DNA of 8,234 nt, from the NCBI GenBank assembly GCA_964598235.1, contig CAZRAY010000061.1, positions 1 to 8,234 on the forward strand, in the 5' to 3' direction. Shown in pieces: positions 1-6,308 of this stretch (position 1 is its first letter; each line of letters begins with the position of its first letter). This DNA comes from UBA652 sp964598235 (GTDB lineage: Bacteria; Pseudomonadota; Gammaproteobacteria; Nitrosococcales; Methylophagaceae). Below the pieces are notes generated by a model. That model saw nothing but the letters and a program-made list of their open reading frames with translations, made no database searches and was not told where the DNA came from. Both the position numbers and the translations under genes were made by a program.

Positions 1-1053
1 CGCCGCCAGCGTATCACCACCGCCTGCAATCGAAAATGCCTTAGAGTCTGCAATGGCCAATGCAATTGCCTTCGTGCCTTCACCAAACTGGTCAAACTCA
101 AACACGCCTACCGGGCCATTCCACACAATCGTACCGGCATTTTTAATGATTTCTGCCAGCTCTGCTGCTGAGTTCGGGCCGATATCAAAAATCATATCGT
201 CATCTTGCACATTAGGCGTATCCATCAATGTCGCCGCCGCTGATTCAGCAAATTCTTTGGCACACACCACATCAGTCGGCACTGGAATACTCCCACCTCC
301 CGCTTGCGCATTGGCGGTCAGTTTTTTACAGGTATCGATTAAATCTGCTTCATACAGCGATTTGCCGACATTATGACCCGCTGCGGCAATAAATGTATTC
401 GCAATACCACCGCCTACAATCAACTGATCCACAATTTTTGATAAGGACTCTAACACCGTCAACTTAGTGGATACTTTCGAACCGCCCACAATCGCCACCA
501 TGGGTCGTGCTGGATTATCTAAGGCTTTGCCTAATGCTTCCAACTCGCCCGATAATAAAGGCCCAGCACACGCGATAGCCGCATATTTCGCCACGCCATG
601 GGTTGAGGCTTGCGCCCGATGCGCCGTACCAAATGCATCCATCACATACACATCACATAATGCTGCCATCTTCTGAGACAGCGCATCATCATCTTTCTTC
701 TCGCCGATATGAAAGCGCACATTTTCACACAACACCACTTCGCCCTCCGCCACATCAACGCCACCCAACCACTCTTTTTCCAAGCGAACAGGCTGACCAA
801 GCAAATCAGATAAATGTGCCGCCACTGGCGCCAACGAAAATTCATCCGCATACTCGCCTTCAGTCGGCCGACCCAGATGAGACATCAACATCACCTTCGC
901 ACCGGCTTCTAATGCCAATTTAATTGTCGGCAATGAGGCACGAATACGCGTGTCATCTGCCACCGTGCCATCTTTTAATGGTACATTTAAATCTTGGCGT
1001 ATCAATACGCGTTTTCCCGCCAAATCTAGATCAGTCATTTTAATTACAGCCAT
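1..1053 (-). CDS. pgk: Phosphoglycerate kinase, C-terminus cut off by window edge
   Basis: Cytoplasmic glycolytic enzyme that transfers phosphate from 1,3-bisphosphoglycerate to ADP. Reading the minus strand from the ATG at 1053 gives 351 uninterrupted codons to the window edge. The N-terminus begins MAVIKMTDLDLAGKRVLIR and continues into DLNVPL. Further family landmarks are SHLGRPTEGEY near residue 58, NVRF with GEKKDDD, MDAFGTAHRAQASTHG, MVAIVGGSKVSTKL, NGPVGVFEF and GGGDTLAA at the truncated end. The E. coli enzyme has 387 residues, so roughly the last 35-40 are missing here. A purine-rich ribosome site (GAGAGG, 1068-1063) sits about 9 bases before the start. The gene has its own promoter candidate and is separated from the gap gene (same strand, right edge) by a block of plus-strand genes. 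Identification is firm. Confidence 0.98.
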   Translation of the reverse strand, partial: MAVIKMTDLDLAGKRVLIRQDLNVPLKDGTVADDTRIRASLPTIKLALEAGAKVMLMSHLGRPTEGEYADEFSLAPVAAHLSDLLGQPVRLEKEWLGGVDVAEGEVVLCENVRFHIGEKKDDDALSQKMAALCDVYVMDAFGTAHRAQASTHGVAKYAAIACAGPLLSGELEALGKALDNPARPMVAIVGGSKVSTKLTVLESLSKIVDQLIVGGGIANTFIAAAGHNVGKSLYEADLIDTCKKLTANAQAGGGSIPVPTDVVCAKEFAESAAATLMDTPNVQDDDMIFDIGPNSAAELAEIIKNAGTIVWNGPVGVFEFDQFGEGTKAIALAIADSKAFSIAGGGDTLAA

Positions 1054-1091
1054 GTGCTTTATCCTCTCAATTCGTTACTTTTTATCGTCTC

Positions 1092-1100
1092 AGTATAGCA
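1092..1100 (-). promoter_or_regulatory. Extended -10 promoter element for pgk
   Basis: On the minus strand the sequence TGCTATACT fits an extended -10 element (TG, one base, then TATACT, five of six matches to TATAAT). It lies about 40 bases before the pgk start. There is no good -35 at 17 bases, which is typical of extended -10 promoters. The TACA repeat array at 1142-1165 lies about 45 bases further upstream. Confidence 0.5.
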
Positions 1101-1141
1101 GAACCCCGTTATCCGCGCTTTGCGCTACAACCATTGACCGA

Positions 1142-1165
1142 TACAAAATAATACATTTTCATCAC
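1142..1165 (+). promoter_or_regulatory. Putative RstA-type operator: TACA half-sites in 10-bp phase
   Basis: TACA occurs at 1142 and again at 1152, followed by a degenerate TCAC at 1162, so three half-sites stand exactly 10 bases apart. An isolated TACA lies at 1126. OmpR/PhoB-family regulators bind direct repeats with this period. The E. coli RstA box as I recall it is TACATNTNGTTACA. The 1142 copy matches 8 of its 12 fixed positions. The site lies in the divergent region between pgk and the response regulator operon, so it could serve autoregulation, pgk, or both. Confidence 0.45.
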
Positions 1166-1198
1166 GACTTCTCAACAGTTTTTATGCCGCTCTCCCTG

Positions 1199-1204
1199 CA
1201 TAAT
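1199..1204 (+). promoter_or_regulatory. Candidate -10 element for the response regulator operon
   Basis: CATAAT matches TATAAT at five of six positions and is preceded by a poor -35 region. That would suit a promoter that depends on an activator bound to the TACA array 35-57 bases upstream. It is weak evidence alone and mainly of interest because of the neighbouring operator-like repeats. Confidence 0.3.
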
Positions 1205-1232
1205 ATGTCCAACTATTTCGGGTTAGGGGAAA

Positions 1233-1466
1233 ATGATGGCGACCGCAAGCAACATACTTTTTATCTTTGTGCCAAAGCACAATGCAAATAAACAAACTCA
1301 TGCAGATAAGAAACTATTGCCGAAACAAGCAGCCATAGACTATATAATTCAACATAACCCCAAAGTGGTGGTTGTCGATTGGACAGTTCAAGAGCGCGCC
1401 TTAGCGGATATCCGCCGCTCTGTTCGACCTTGGTTTTCAGGTAAAATTATTAAGAGTTCGAGATGA
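1233..1466 (+). CDS. Small ORF resembling a degenerate receiver domain
   Basis: A 77-codon ORF with a plausible ribosome site (AGGGGA, 1225-1230) before two consecutive ATGs at 1233 and 1236. Its TGA overlaps the ATG of the response regulator gene (ATGA, 1463-1466), which suggests translational coupling. Residues 31-74 align without gaps to residues 38-81 of the downstream regulator. I count 9 identities in 44, with the hydrophobic pattern kept: VVVVD at 45-49 aligns with the phosphoacceptor strand LVILD, and PWFSG at 66-70 aligns with PQFSG. The acidic pair at the start of a normal receiver and the Thr/Lys region at its end are missing, so it could not be an ordinary receiver. It may be a remnant of a duplicated regulator, a coupled leader peptide, or chance. 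There is no signal peptide. If it is not a gene, 1054-1462 is a noncoding stretch holding only the promoter elements listed. Confidence 0.4.
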   Translation: MMATASNILFIFVPKHNANKQTHADKKLLPKQAAIDYIIQHNPKVVVVDWTVQERALADIRRSVRPWFSGKIIKSSR

Positions 1467-2170
1467 ATGCAGACCAACACCATATATTTTTAGTCGAAGA
1501 TGATGTACGCCTTGCTGCCCTAACTCAGGAATATTTAGAGCGACAAGGCTTTCGAGTCAGCCATGAAATCCGTGGGGATCTGGCCGTGGATCGCATTCTG
1601 GCATCACAGGCTGATCTCGTGATTTTAGATTTAATGTTGCCCGGCTTAAATGGATTGGAAGTATATAAGCAGATCCAACCTCAGTTTTCTGGTCCCGTCT
1701 TAATGCTCACAGCAAAAGATGAAGATATAGATCAAGTTTTAGGATTAGAACTGGGCGCAGATGATTATGTTACCAAGCCCGTTCAGCCTCGCGTATTGCT
1801 TGCCCGAATCAATAATCTATTGCGCCGCCAATCTAGATCAAGCACCGCAGCAAAACGCCACGATACATTAGAATTTAATCAACTCTCTATCAATCCAGCC
1901 TCTCGCCAAGTGTTATTAGCCGGCGAAGAAATTGAATTCACTACCAATGAATTTGAGTTGCTATGGTTATTGGCCACGCATGCAGGCGAGATCATGAGCC
2001 GTGAGCAAATTTTAACGGCGGTGCGTGGCATTGAATATGATGGCTTAGATCGTTGGGTTGATATCCGTATTTCTCGCTTACGCAATAAGCTCAATGATGA
2101 TGCAGAGCATCCACAGAAGATTAAAACCGTCTGGGGAAAGGGTTACCTATTTGTTAAGGATGCGTGGTAA
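1463..2170 (+). CDS. rstA: RstA/BfmR-type OmpR-family response regulator
   Basis: A 235-residue cytoplasmic DNA-binding regulator, the normal length for the OmpR/PhoB family. The receiver domain (about 7-120) has the acidic pocket E12-D13-D14, phosphoacceptor D56 in LVILDLMLPG, T83 and K105. The winged-helix domain (about 133-232) ends in RGIEYDGLDRWVDIRISRLR and GKGYLFVK, which is the signature of E. coli RstA and Acinetobacter BfmR. The receiver segment DDYVTKPVQPRVLLARI is closer to BfmR as I remember it. The ATG overlaps the stop of the 77-codon ORF, and the stop TAA shares a base with the kinase ATG, so the genes are almost certainly co-translated. In E. coli RstA acts downstream of PhoPQ, and BfmR controls envelope and biofilm functions; which role applies here is not visible. 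TACA repeats upstream suggest autoregulation. Confidence 0.93.
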   Translation: MNADQHHIFLVEDDVRLAALTQEYLERQGFRVSHEIRGDLAVDRILASQADLVILDLMLPGLNGLEVYKQIQPQFSGPVLMLTAKDEDIDQVLGLELGADDYVTKPVQPRVLLARINNLLRRQSRSSTAAKRHDTLEFNQLSINPASRQVLLAGEEIEFTTNEFELLWLLATHAGEIMSREQILTAVRGIEYDGLDRWVDIRISRLRNKLNDDAEHPQKIKTVWGKGYLFVKDAW

Positions 2171-3756
2171 TGCTCCGGATTTTTTTACCGCTCTATCTGA
2201 TCTTAGCCGTATTTTTTATTGGCTTTATTGCTGCGGTTACCGTGCTACCAGAGGTGGCAGTAACTTACCTAATCGGCATGTCTGAAGAGGATGCCTCCAA
2301 AGGAACATTTTATCTGGTAGAACAAACGATCCCTGATTCAGGATTTGAAGATCAGCAACAAGCAATAGGACAACTGCAAACGCATTTCGGCTATCCAATT
2401 AAACTACTCAAACCACACGACTCGGCGCTTGATGAATCCGATTGGAAGCATATTTTATCTGGCGACATAATAACAACAGAAATTGATGGCGCAGAATACG
2501 ACATTAAAAAATCACCTTATTCTGACCATGCCATCGCCATCAGCTTTTCTGAAAGCCTCAGCAGCAGCGTGCATAAGACTGCACAAGGCACCTTTTATCT
2601 TGTCCAGCAAGAACTCAACAAACAGCCACAAGAAAAATGGCCAGGCGTTATCGCGGAATTACAAACCCATTTTAGCCTCCCAATTGCCCTGACACGGTTT
2701 AATGAGCTTAATATTAGCGCCGCAGAAAAACAAAGCCTACTCGATGGCAGAATTATTGATCTAGACCATGATGAAAGTGCGTTTGATCATTACACTGCAA
2801 AGCTTAAAAATAGCCCCTATGTAGTGCAGGTTGGCCCCATCAAACAGCCTTTCACAGCAACCACCTTGCTCACCATTATTGGCCTTTCCTTTATTCTCAG
2901 TCTAGCCCTCGCACTTTTTTTATGGGTGCGGCCGCTCTGGAAATCAATGAATGAACTCAGTCGCAGCGCTGATGATTTTGGCCAAGGAGAGCTCAATGCG
3001 AGAGCTAATGTAAAGCCCCGCGCCGCGCTCGGCACCCTTGCCAAGCAATTTAATGCCATGGCAGGTCGCGTGAGTGGGTTGATTACAGGCCATCGAGAAC
3101 TCACCAATGCCGTTTCCCATGAACTTCGCACCCCACTCGCACGTATGCGATTTGGCCTCGATATGCTTGAAAATGCGGATGACTATACCAAACCACGTTA
3201 TCTCGCTGGCTTGCATACGGATATTGATGATCTAGAAAACCTAGTGAATGAATTGCTGCACTATGCCCGTTTTGAACGCACTGAATCCTTGCCCGATTTA
3301 GAAACAATTAAACTCATCCCCTGGTTAGAAGACATTATCGACAATGCCCGTGGTTATGCTGGTGAACTCAAGATAAGTTGTATCAAAAATGATATTCAAC
3401 CTGCATTCACCGCTCAAGCCGCGCCACGTCACCTCGCCCGCGTCATTCATAATCTCTTGCGAAATGCCTGCCGTTATAGCGAGCAAGAGATTCAAGTATT
3501 CCTAAAAACAGATCAAAATAATGTCATTATTCACATCGATGATGATGGCATCGGTATCCCAGAGTCAGAACGTGAACGCATTTTTGATGCCTTTGCGCGG
3601 TTAGATGATAGCCGAAACCGTCAGAGCGGCGGCCACGGCCTCGGGCTTGCCATTGCCAAGCGCATTATCGAAGCCCATAATGGGACAATTACAATTTCTA
3701 ACGCCCCTCTCGGTGGTGCACGCTTTACCCTCATTTGGCCAATCTCTCAGCCCTAA
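2170..3756 (+). CDS. rstB: RstB/BfmS-type sensor histidine kinase with duplicated sensor domain
   Basis: Inner-membrane kinase partner of the preceding regulator. I chose the ATG at 2170, which overlaps the upstream TAA by one base and gives 528 residues beginning MLRIFLPLYLIL. A GTG two codons earlier is possible but lies inside the upstream gene. Order: membrane segment about 4-26; periplasmic sensor about 35-229; membrane segment about 231-252; HAMP about 254-305; dimerisation and phosphoacceptor H317 in SHELRTPLAR; ATPase with N432 (N box), DDDGIGIP 457-464 (G1), the F box near 472-476 and GGHGLGLA 487-494 (G2). All catalytic motifs are intact. E. coli RstB has 433 residues with a single sensor unit; the extra ~95 residues here are a second copy of that unit (45-124 and 140-222). 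BfmS is also long (about 549 residues), so the longer form may not be unique. Confidence 0.92.
   Translation: MLRIFLPLYLILAVFFIGFIAAVTVLPEVAVTYLIGMSEEDASKGTFYLVEQTIPDSGFEDQQQAIGQLQTHFGYPIKLLKPHDSALDESDWKHILSGDIITTEIDGAEYDIKKSPYSDHAIAISFSESLSSSVHKTAQGTFYLVQQELNKQPQEKWPGVIAELQTHFSLPIALTRFNELNISAAEKQSLLDGRIIDLDHDESAFDHYTAKLKNSPYVVQVGPIKQPFTATTLLTIIGLSFILSLALALFLWVRPLWKSMNELSRSADDFGQGELNARANVKPRAALGTLAKQFNAMAGRVSGLITGHRELTNAVSHELRTPLARMRFGLDMLENADDYTKPRYLAGLHTDIDDLENLVNELLHYARFERTESLPDLETIKLIPWLEDIIDNARGYAGELKISCIKNDIQPAFTAQAAPRHLARVIHNLLRNACRYSEQEIQVFLKTDQNNVIIHIDDDGIGIPESERERIFDAFARLDDSRNRQSGGHGLGLAIAKRIIEAHNGTITISNAPLGGARFTLIWPISQP
2302..2541 (+). repeat. Sensor repeat unit 1 inside the kinase gene
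   Basis: Encodes kinase residues 45-124. Landmarks shared with unit 2 are GTFYLV at its start, LQTHF, PI-K/A-L, a G-x-II step near residue 98, and SPY near 115. The two units align at an offset of 95 residues, rising to 100 after a short insertion. Their DNA differs at many synonymous positions, so the duplication is not recent. Confidence 0.75.
2587..2835 (+). repeat. Sensor repeat unit 2 inside the kinase gene
   Basis: Encodes kinase residues 140-222. This is the copy most like the single sensor of E. coli RstB: same spacing from the second membrane segment, a tryptophan near the middle (W157), and a final SPYVVQVGP that corresponds to SHYVLAVGP. Confidence 0.75.
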
Positions 3757-3766
3757 AAACCTTGTG

Positions 3767-3780
3767 TACATTTCAATACA
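3767..3780 (+). promoter_or_regulatory. Putative RstA-type operator upstream of the lipoprotein gene
   Basis: TACATTTCAATACA has two TACA half-sites 10 bases apart and matches 10 of 12 fixed positions of the recalled E. coli RstA box TACATNTNGTTACA. It ends two bases before the candidate -35 hexamer and its centre is about 43 bases before the predicted transcript start, a classic activator position. The same bases are part of a small inverted repeat (TGTGTA 3763-3768 with TACACA 3777-3782). Confidence 0.55.
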
Positions 3781-3782
3781 CA

Positions 3783-3810
3783 CTGACACATCCTGCTTAC
3801 AGATTAAAAT
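3783..3810 (+). promoter_or_regulatory. Promoter for the lipoprotein/EF-hand operon
   Basis: CTGACA (3783-3788, five of six matches to the -35 consensus) and TAAAAT (3805-3810, five of six matches to the -10 consensus) are 16 bases apart. Transcription would start near 3817, leaving an untranslated leader of about 140 bases in which I recognise no known riboswitch. Confidence 0.5.
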
Positions 3811-3955
3811 CTAGCCAGAATTTAGAATGGTGTCACCTTCTTGGGGAGATGATCTAAGCAAACGTTTCAGATTCATTTACTATTCTCTCCGTAAATATTT
3901 AATGCTTACTGCTCTCCTCGAAGGTGCCTAAATTTACTAACAGCTGGAGAAAACG

Positions 3956-4315
3956 ATGAACTATAAACCTTTATTATTACTACCCCTACTAGCCACCTTG
4001 ACTGCCTGTGGTGCAACTGCTGCACGATACCAACCAGTAGTCGATCAACCTAATGTACGTTATTCCTCTGACTTGGCTGAGTGTCAAAAATTAGCTGAAT
4101 CGCGGTCTTATCTTAATGATGACGTCAAAACAGCCGCTCTTGCTGGCGCTGTAACAGGCGGTGTGCTCGGCCTTGGAAGTTGGGATGACTCACTTGGTGG
4201 CGTTGTTATTGGCAGCTTAATCGGCGCAGGGAGTACGGCCTGGGGAACACGGGAAGAACGTAAGAACATTGTTGTGCAATGTATGCGCGGTCGTGATCAT
4301 CTTATCGCGGGTTAA
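3956..4315 (+). CDS. Glycine-zipper lipoprotein
   Basis: A 119-residue lipoprotein. The signal sequence ends in a lipobox LTAC with lipidated Cys18. The residue after it is Gly rather than Asp, so outer-membrane sorting is expected. Residues 60-97 form a glycine-rich hydrophobic segment with glycines repeating about every four residues (64, 68, 72, then 82, 86, 90), the pattern of glycine-zipper domains thought to associate with or cross membranes. Two mature cysteines, C43 and C109, flank the zipper and could form a disulfide. The start has a good ribosome site (GGAGA, 3946-3950). The EF-hand gene follows after 35 bases and is probably in the same transcript. No function can be assigned beyond an envelope role. 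Confidence 0.85.
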   Translation: MNYKPLLLLPLLATLTACGATAARYQPVVDQPNVRYSSDLAECQKLAESRSYLNDDVKTAALAGAVTGGVLGLGSWDDSLGGVVIGSLIGAGSTAWGTREERKNIVVQCMRGRDHLIAG

Positions 4316-4350
4316 TAATTAACCTTACTAAAAAATATAAGGACAAAACA

Positions 4351-4791
4351 ATGAATATGAAAAGCACATTACTTATCCTCTCTCTTTCAGTATCAGCCTT
4401 TGCTTTGGCTGATAATTCAAGCGGGTCCGAAGGTACTATTGATCAAAACGATATGCTAGTTGATGAATTCAATTTTATTGATCAGAATCGGAGTGACACA
4501 GTTGATTTCAATGAATTCTATGCTTTTATGATGGATTCTGATATCAGAATGCTGCAGCTTGAATTTAAGCAAGCAGATCGCAATAAAGATCGGCTACTTT
4601 CTTTTGATGAAGCAAATCAATTTGATGCCACTTTAGAAGAGTTTGATCTGGCCGATGAAGATCGCAGTGGTCACGTTGATTTAGAGGAGTTCGCCTCATT
4701 TACCTTGCATAGCATGTTTAATAGTGCTGACGTGAATAGAGATCAATATGTTGATCTTCCTGAATTCAAGCTTGTCCAAACTGACGAATAG
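4351..4791 (+). CDS. Exported calmodulin-like protein with four EF-hands
   Basis: A 146-residue protein with a Sec signal peptide (about 1-20, cleavage after ALA) and four complete 12-residue EF-hand loops: D44-E55 (D-x-N-x-S, ending E), D76-E87 (D-x-N-x-D, ending E), D102-E113 (D-x-D-x-S-G, ending E) and D127-E138 (D-x-N-x-D, ending E). All loops keep the acidic first and last ligands, so calcium binding is very likely. The loops are 25-32 residues apart, consistent with two EF-hand pairs. Nothing is fused to them, so it is more likely a calcium buffer or sensor in the periplasm or outside the cell than an enzyme. The ribosome site AAGGA (4339-4343) precedes ATG 4351; an in-frame ATG at 4357 is an alternative start. 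Confidence 0.88.
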   Translation: MNMKSTLLILSLSVSAFALADNSSGSEGTIDQNDMLVDEFNFIDQNRSDTVDFNEFYAFMMDSDIRMLQLEFKQADRNKDRLLSFDEANQFDATLEEFDLADEDRSGHVDLEEFASFTLHSMFNSADVNRDQYVDLPEFKLVQTDE

Positions 4792-4800
4792 AAATCAGCA

Positions 4801-4830
4801 TTGAAATGATACAAATTACTTGTTTATTCT
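4801..4830 (+). promoter_or_regulatory. Weak promoter candidate for the ClpP-like lipoprotein gene
   Basis: TTGAAA (4801-4806) and TATTCT (4825-4830) with an 18-base spacer are the best -35/-10 pair I see in the 124-base gap before the next gene. There is no TACA-N6-TACA motif here, unlike the other three upstream regions. Confidence 0.25.
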
Positions 4831-4915
4831 TTAAATTATGGCTGCATCACTAAGAATAACGAGAACATGCCCGACTTGGGCTTACTTATTGTTCCAATAT
4901 TTGAGGAATGTCTAA

Positions 4916-5581
4916 ATGAAAAAACGTATAACTTTTATGTCGATTGTAACCTTTACATTATTATTGTCTGGGTGTACTCATGTCTTGGTTGCATCATTAA
5001 ACAGCATCACCCTCACCCAAACATTTGTGCAAGACGAAAAACTCTATCTCATGGGAGACTTTAATTCCAAATCCCATGATCAGGTTAAAAATATAATCGA
5101 GGACAACCCTAATATTGATACGATTGTATTGACGGCTCATTCTGGCTCTTTAGATGATGAAACAACATTTAAATTGGGGCGTTATATTAGAAGTAAGGGG
5201 TTGAATACCCACCTTATCAATACGTCTGTTATTGCATCGGGGGCAGTAGATTTATTTTTGTCTGGGGTGCATAGAACAATAGAAGACGGCGCACAATTAG
5301 GAGTTCACTCTTGGTCTGATGGTTCAAAACAAGCAAAAGATTTTCCACGTGACCACCCAGACCACACACTGAACGCAGATTACATAAAAGATATGTTAGC
5401 GGATGATAAATTCTATTGGCTTACCATTTACTCTGCGCCCGCTGATTCCATTTATTGGATGAAGGACAAGGAAATTAAGAAATACAATATAAATACCGTT
5501 TCTTTTTTACCACCAAGTAACGATAAAACGCCATTTGGGAACGATTTTATAGAGGAGCGTAGAGAGATATTGGGGTATTAA
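4916..5581 (+). CDS. Lipoprotein with ClpP/SppA-like serine hydrolase fold
   Basis: A 221-residue protein with a lipoprotein signal (lipobox LSGC, lipidated Cys20). The core resembles the periplasmic ClpP-class proteins of COG3904: a strand followed by SGSLDDETTFKLGRYIRSKG (76-95), then a serine in the small-residue stretch IASGAVDLFLSG (106-117), then LGVHSW with His131. S108 and H131 match the positions of the nucleophile and general base in that family. The third residue is unclear; D155 is one candidate. The usual Cys residues of the CxSAC-like motif are absent, so activity is not assured. If active it would cleave peptides or proteins at the membrane on the outer side. The start is supported by GAGGA (4903-4907). 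The coding sequence is notably AT-rich (17 G/C in 60 bases at 5461-5520). Confidence 0.6.
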   Translation: MKKRITFMSIVTFTLLLSGCTHVLVASLNSITLTQTFVQDEKLYLMGDFNSKSHDQVKNIIEDNPNIDTIVLTAHSGSLDDETTFKLGRYIRSKGLNTHLINTSVIASGAVDLFLSGVHRTIEDGAQLGVHSWSDGSKQAKDFPRDHPDHTLNADYIKDMLADDKFYWLTIYSAPADSIYWMKDKEIKKYNINTVSFLPPSNDKTPFGNDFIEERREILGY

Positions 5582-5595
5582 TACATTTTGATACA
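5582..5595 (+). promoter_or_regulatory. Putative RstA-type operator upstream of the metalloprotease operon
   Basis: TACATTTTGATACA matches 11 of the 12 fixed positions of the recalled RstA box TACATNTNGTTACA, the best of the three copies here. It starts one base after the stop of the preceding gene, and its centre is about 40 bases before the predicted transcript start. Confidence 0.6.
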
Positions 5596-5616
5596 TTTTC
5601 TATCTTTCATACAAAT

Positions 5617-5622
5617 TATACT
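5617..5622 (+). promoter_or_regulatory. -10 element for the metalloprotease operon
   Basis: TATACT matches the -10 consensus at five of six positions. The hexamer 17 bases upstream (5594-5599) is a poor -35, and the RstA-like box reaches into it. This arrangement is expected when an activator replaces the -35 contact. Confidence 0.45.
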
Positions 5623-5677
5623 GCTGTCGATTCACAAAAAAACCAACTTTATCTATCATTTTTCAAAGGAAAACAAC

Positions 5678-6307
5678 ATGATTAAAACAATATTTCACAC
5701 TTTATTAAAAGGGGGGGTTATCGGACTACTTCTTAGTAGTAACTGTGCCCTTGCAGCCGCGGAAAAAGTCAACATGGATCGTATGCTAGATGGCAGTACA
5801 CTTGTTATTCAAGGCACCGTTATAGGGCAACGTATCGAACAACCCTATGGAGAAAGAGTCCAGACAATCCTCACGCTTGATATCGTTGATACAATTAAAG
5901 GAAGCTGGGATAAGCAAACGATTGATCTTAGCTTTCTAGGTGGTTCCTTGAATGGAATTACTGTCAAGGTGGGAGGCCAACACTTACCTGAATTAGGTCA
6001 AGAAGGTGTATTTTTTATTGAAAATCCATCCCGCAATCAAGTTAATCCTTTCTATGGCTGGGAACAAGGTTTATTCGTTGTTGAAACTGATGCTAATTCA
6101 GGACAGAAAGTGGTTAAAACAGCTACCAAACAAACTATTCATAATATAGATTTCTTAGTTTCCTCAGAACCTGAAATTCTCAGTATAAGTAACGGTACTG
6201 CTTCGGGTGTGAAACTAGTAAAGGCATCAGAACTCAAAACGCCCTACACATTAGAGCAGTTCAAATCGTCGCTCCGTTCACAACTTCAACTAAATAAAGG
6301 GAAATAA
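5678..6307 (+). CDS. Exported protein of unknown function paired with metalloprotease
   Basis: I place the start at the ATG at 5678 (ribosome site AAAGGA, 5665-5670), giving 209 residues. An in-frame ATG at 5588 would add 30 residues but lies inside the promoter region and has no ribosome site. The signal peptide covers about 1-26 (ends ALA). The mature part has no cysteine and looks rich in beta strands. Its pattern is a V-x-G-x-V strand, then T-x-x-x-V-x-x-x-IKGSW, then a strand leading to LGG, then LPELGQEGVFFIEN and GWEQGLFVV. I recall similar exported proteins encoded beside matrixin-like proteases, but know no assigned function. Only one base separates its stop from the protease ATG, whose ribosome site lies inside this gene, so translation is coupled. 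A run of seven G (5711-5717) lies in the signal-peptide codons. Confidence 0.75.
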   Translation: MIKTIFHTLLKGGVIGLLLSSNCALAAAEKVNMDRMLDGSTLVIQGTVIGQRIEQPYGERVQTILTLDIVDTIKGSWDKQTIDLSFLGGSLNGITVKVGGQHLPELGQEGVFFIENPSRNQVNPFYGWEQGLFVVETDANSGQKVVKTATKQTIHNIDFLVSSEPEILSISNGTASGVKLVKASELKTPYTLEQFKSSLRSQLQLNKGK

Positions 6308-6308
6308 C

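Noticed and set aside
603..923. ORFs within 53-923 on the plus strand and 642-851 on the minus strand
   Set aside because: They lie in other frames of pgk, which has unbroken family similarity across the whole stretch; their translations show no recognisable features.
2164..2169. GTG start for the kinase at 2164
   Set aside because: The ATG at 2170 in the TAATG overlap gives an N-terminus like that of RstB and is the usual coupled start.
2817..3307. Several minus-strand ORFs opposite the kinase gene
   Set aside because: They overlap the conserved HAMP and phosphoacceptor regions of the kinase and have no ribosome sites or protein-like composition.
4869..4881. GCCC-GACTT-GGGC hairpin as a terminator after the EF-hand gene
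   Set aside because: Only a four-base stem with no clean T-run; too weak to call.
4867..5064. ORF overlapping the start of the ClpP-like lipoprotein gene
   Set aside because: Out of frame with a protein that has a clear lipobox and ribosome site; its own product has no recognisable features.
5588..5677. Upstream start for the exported protein at 5588
   Set aside because: No ribosome site; the added residues would put a second hydrophobic stretch before a clean signal peptide, and the region holds the operator-like box and the -10 element.
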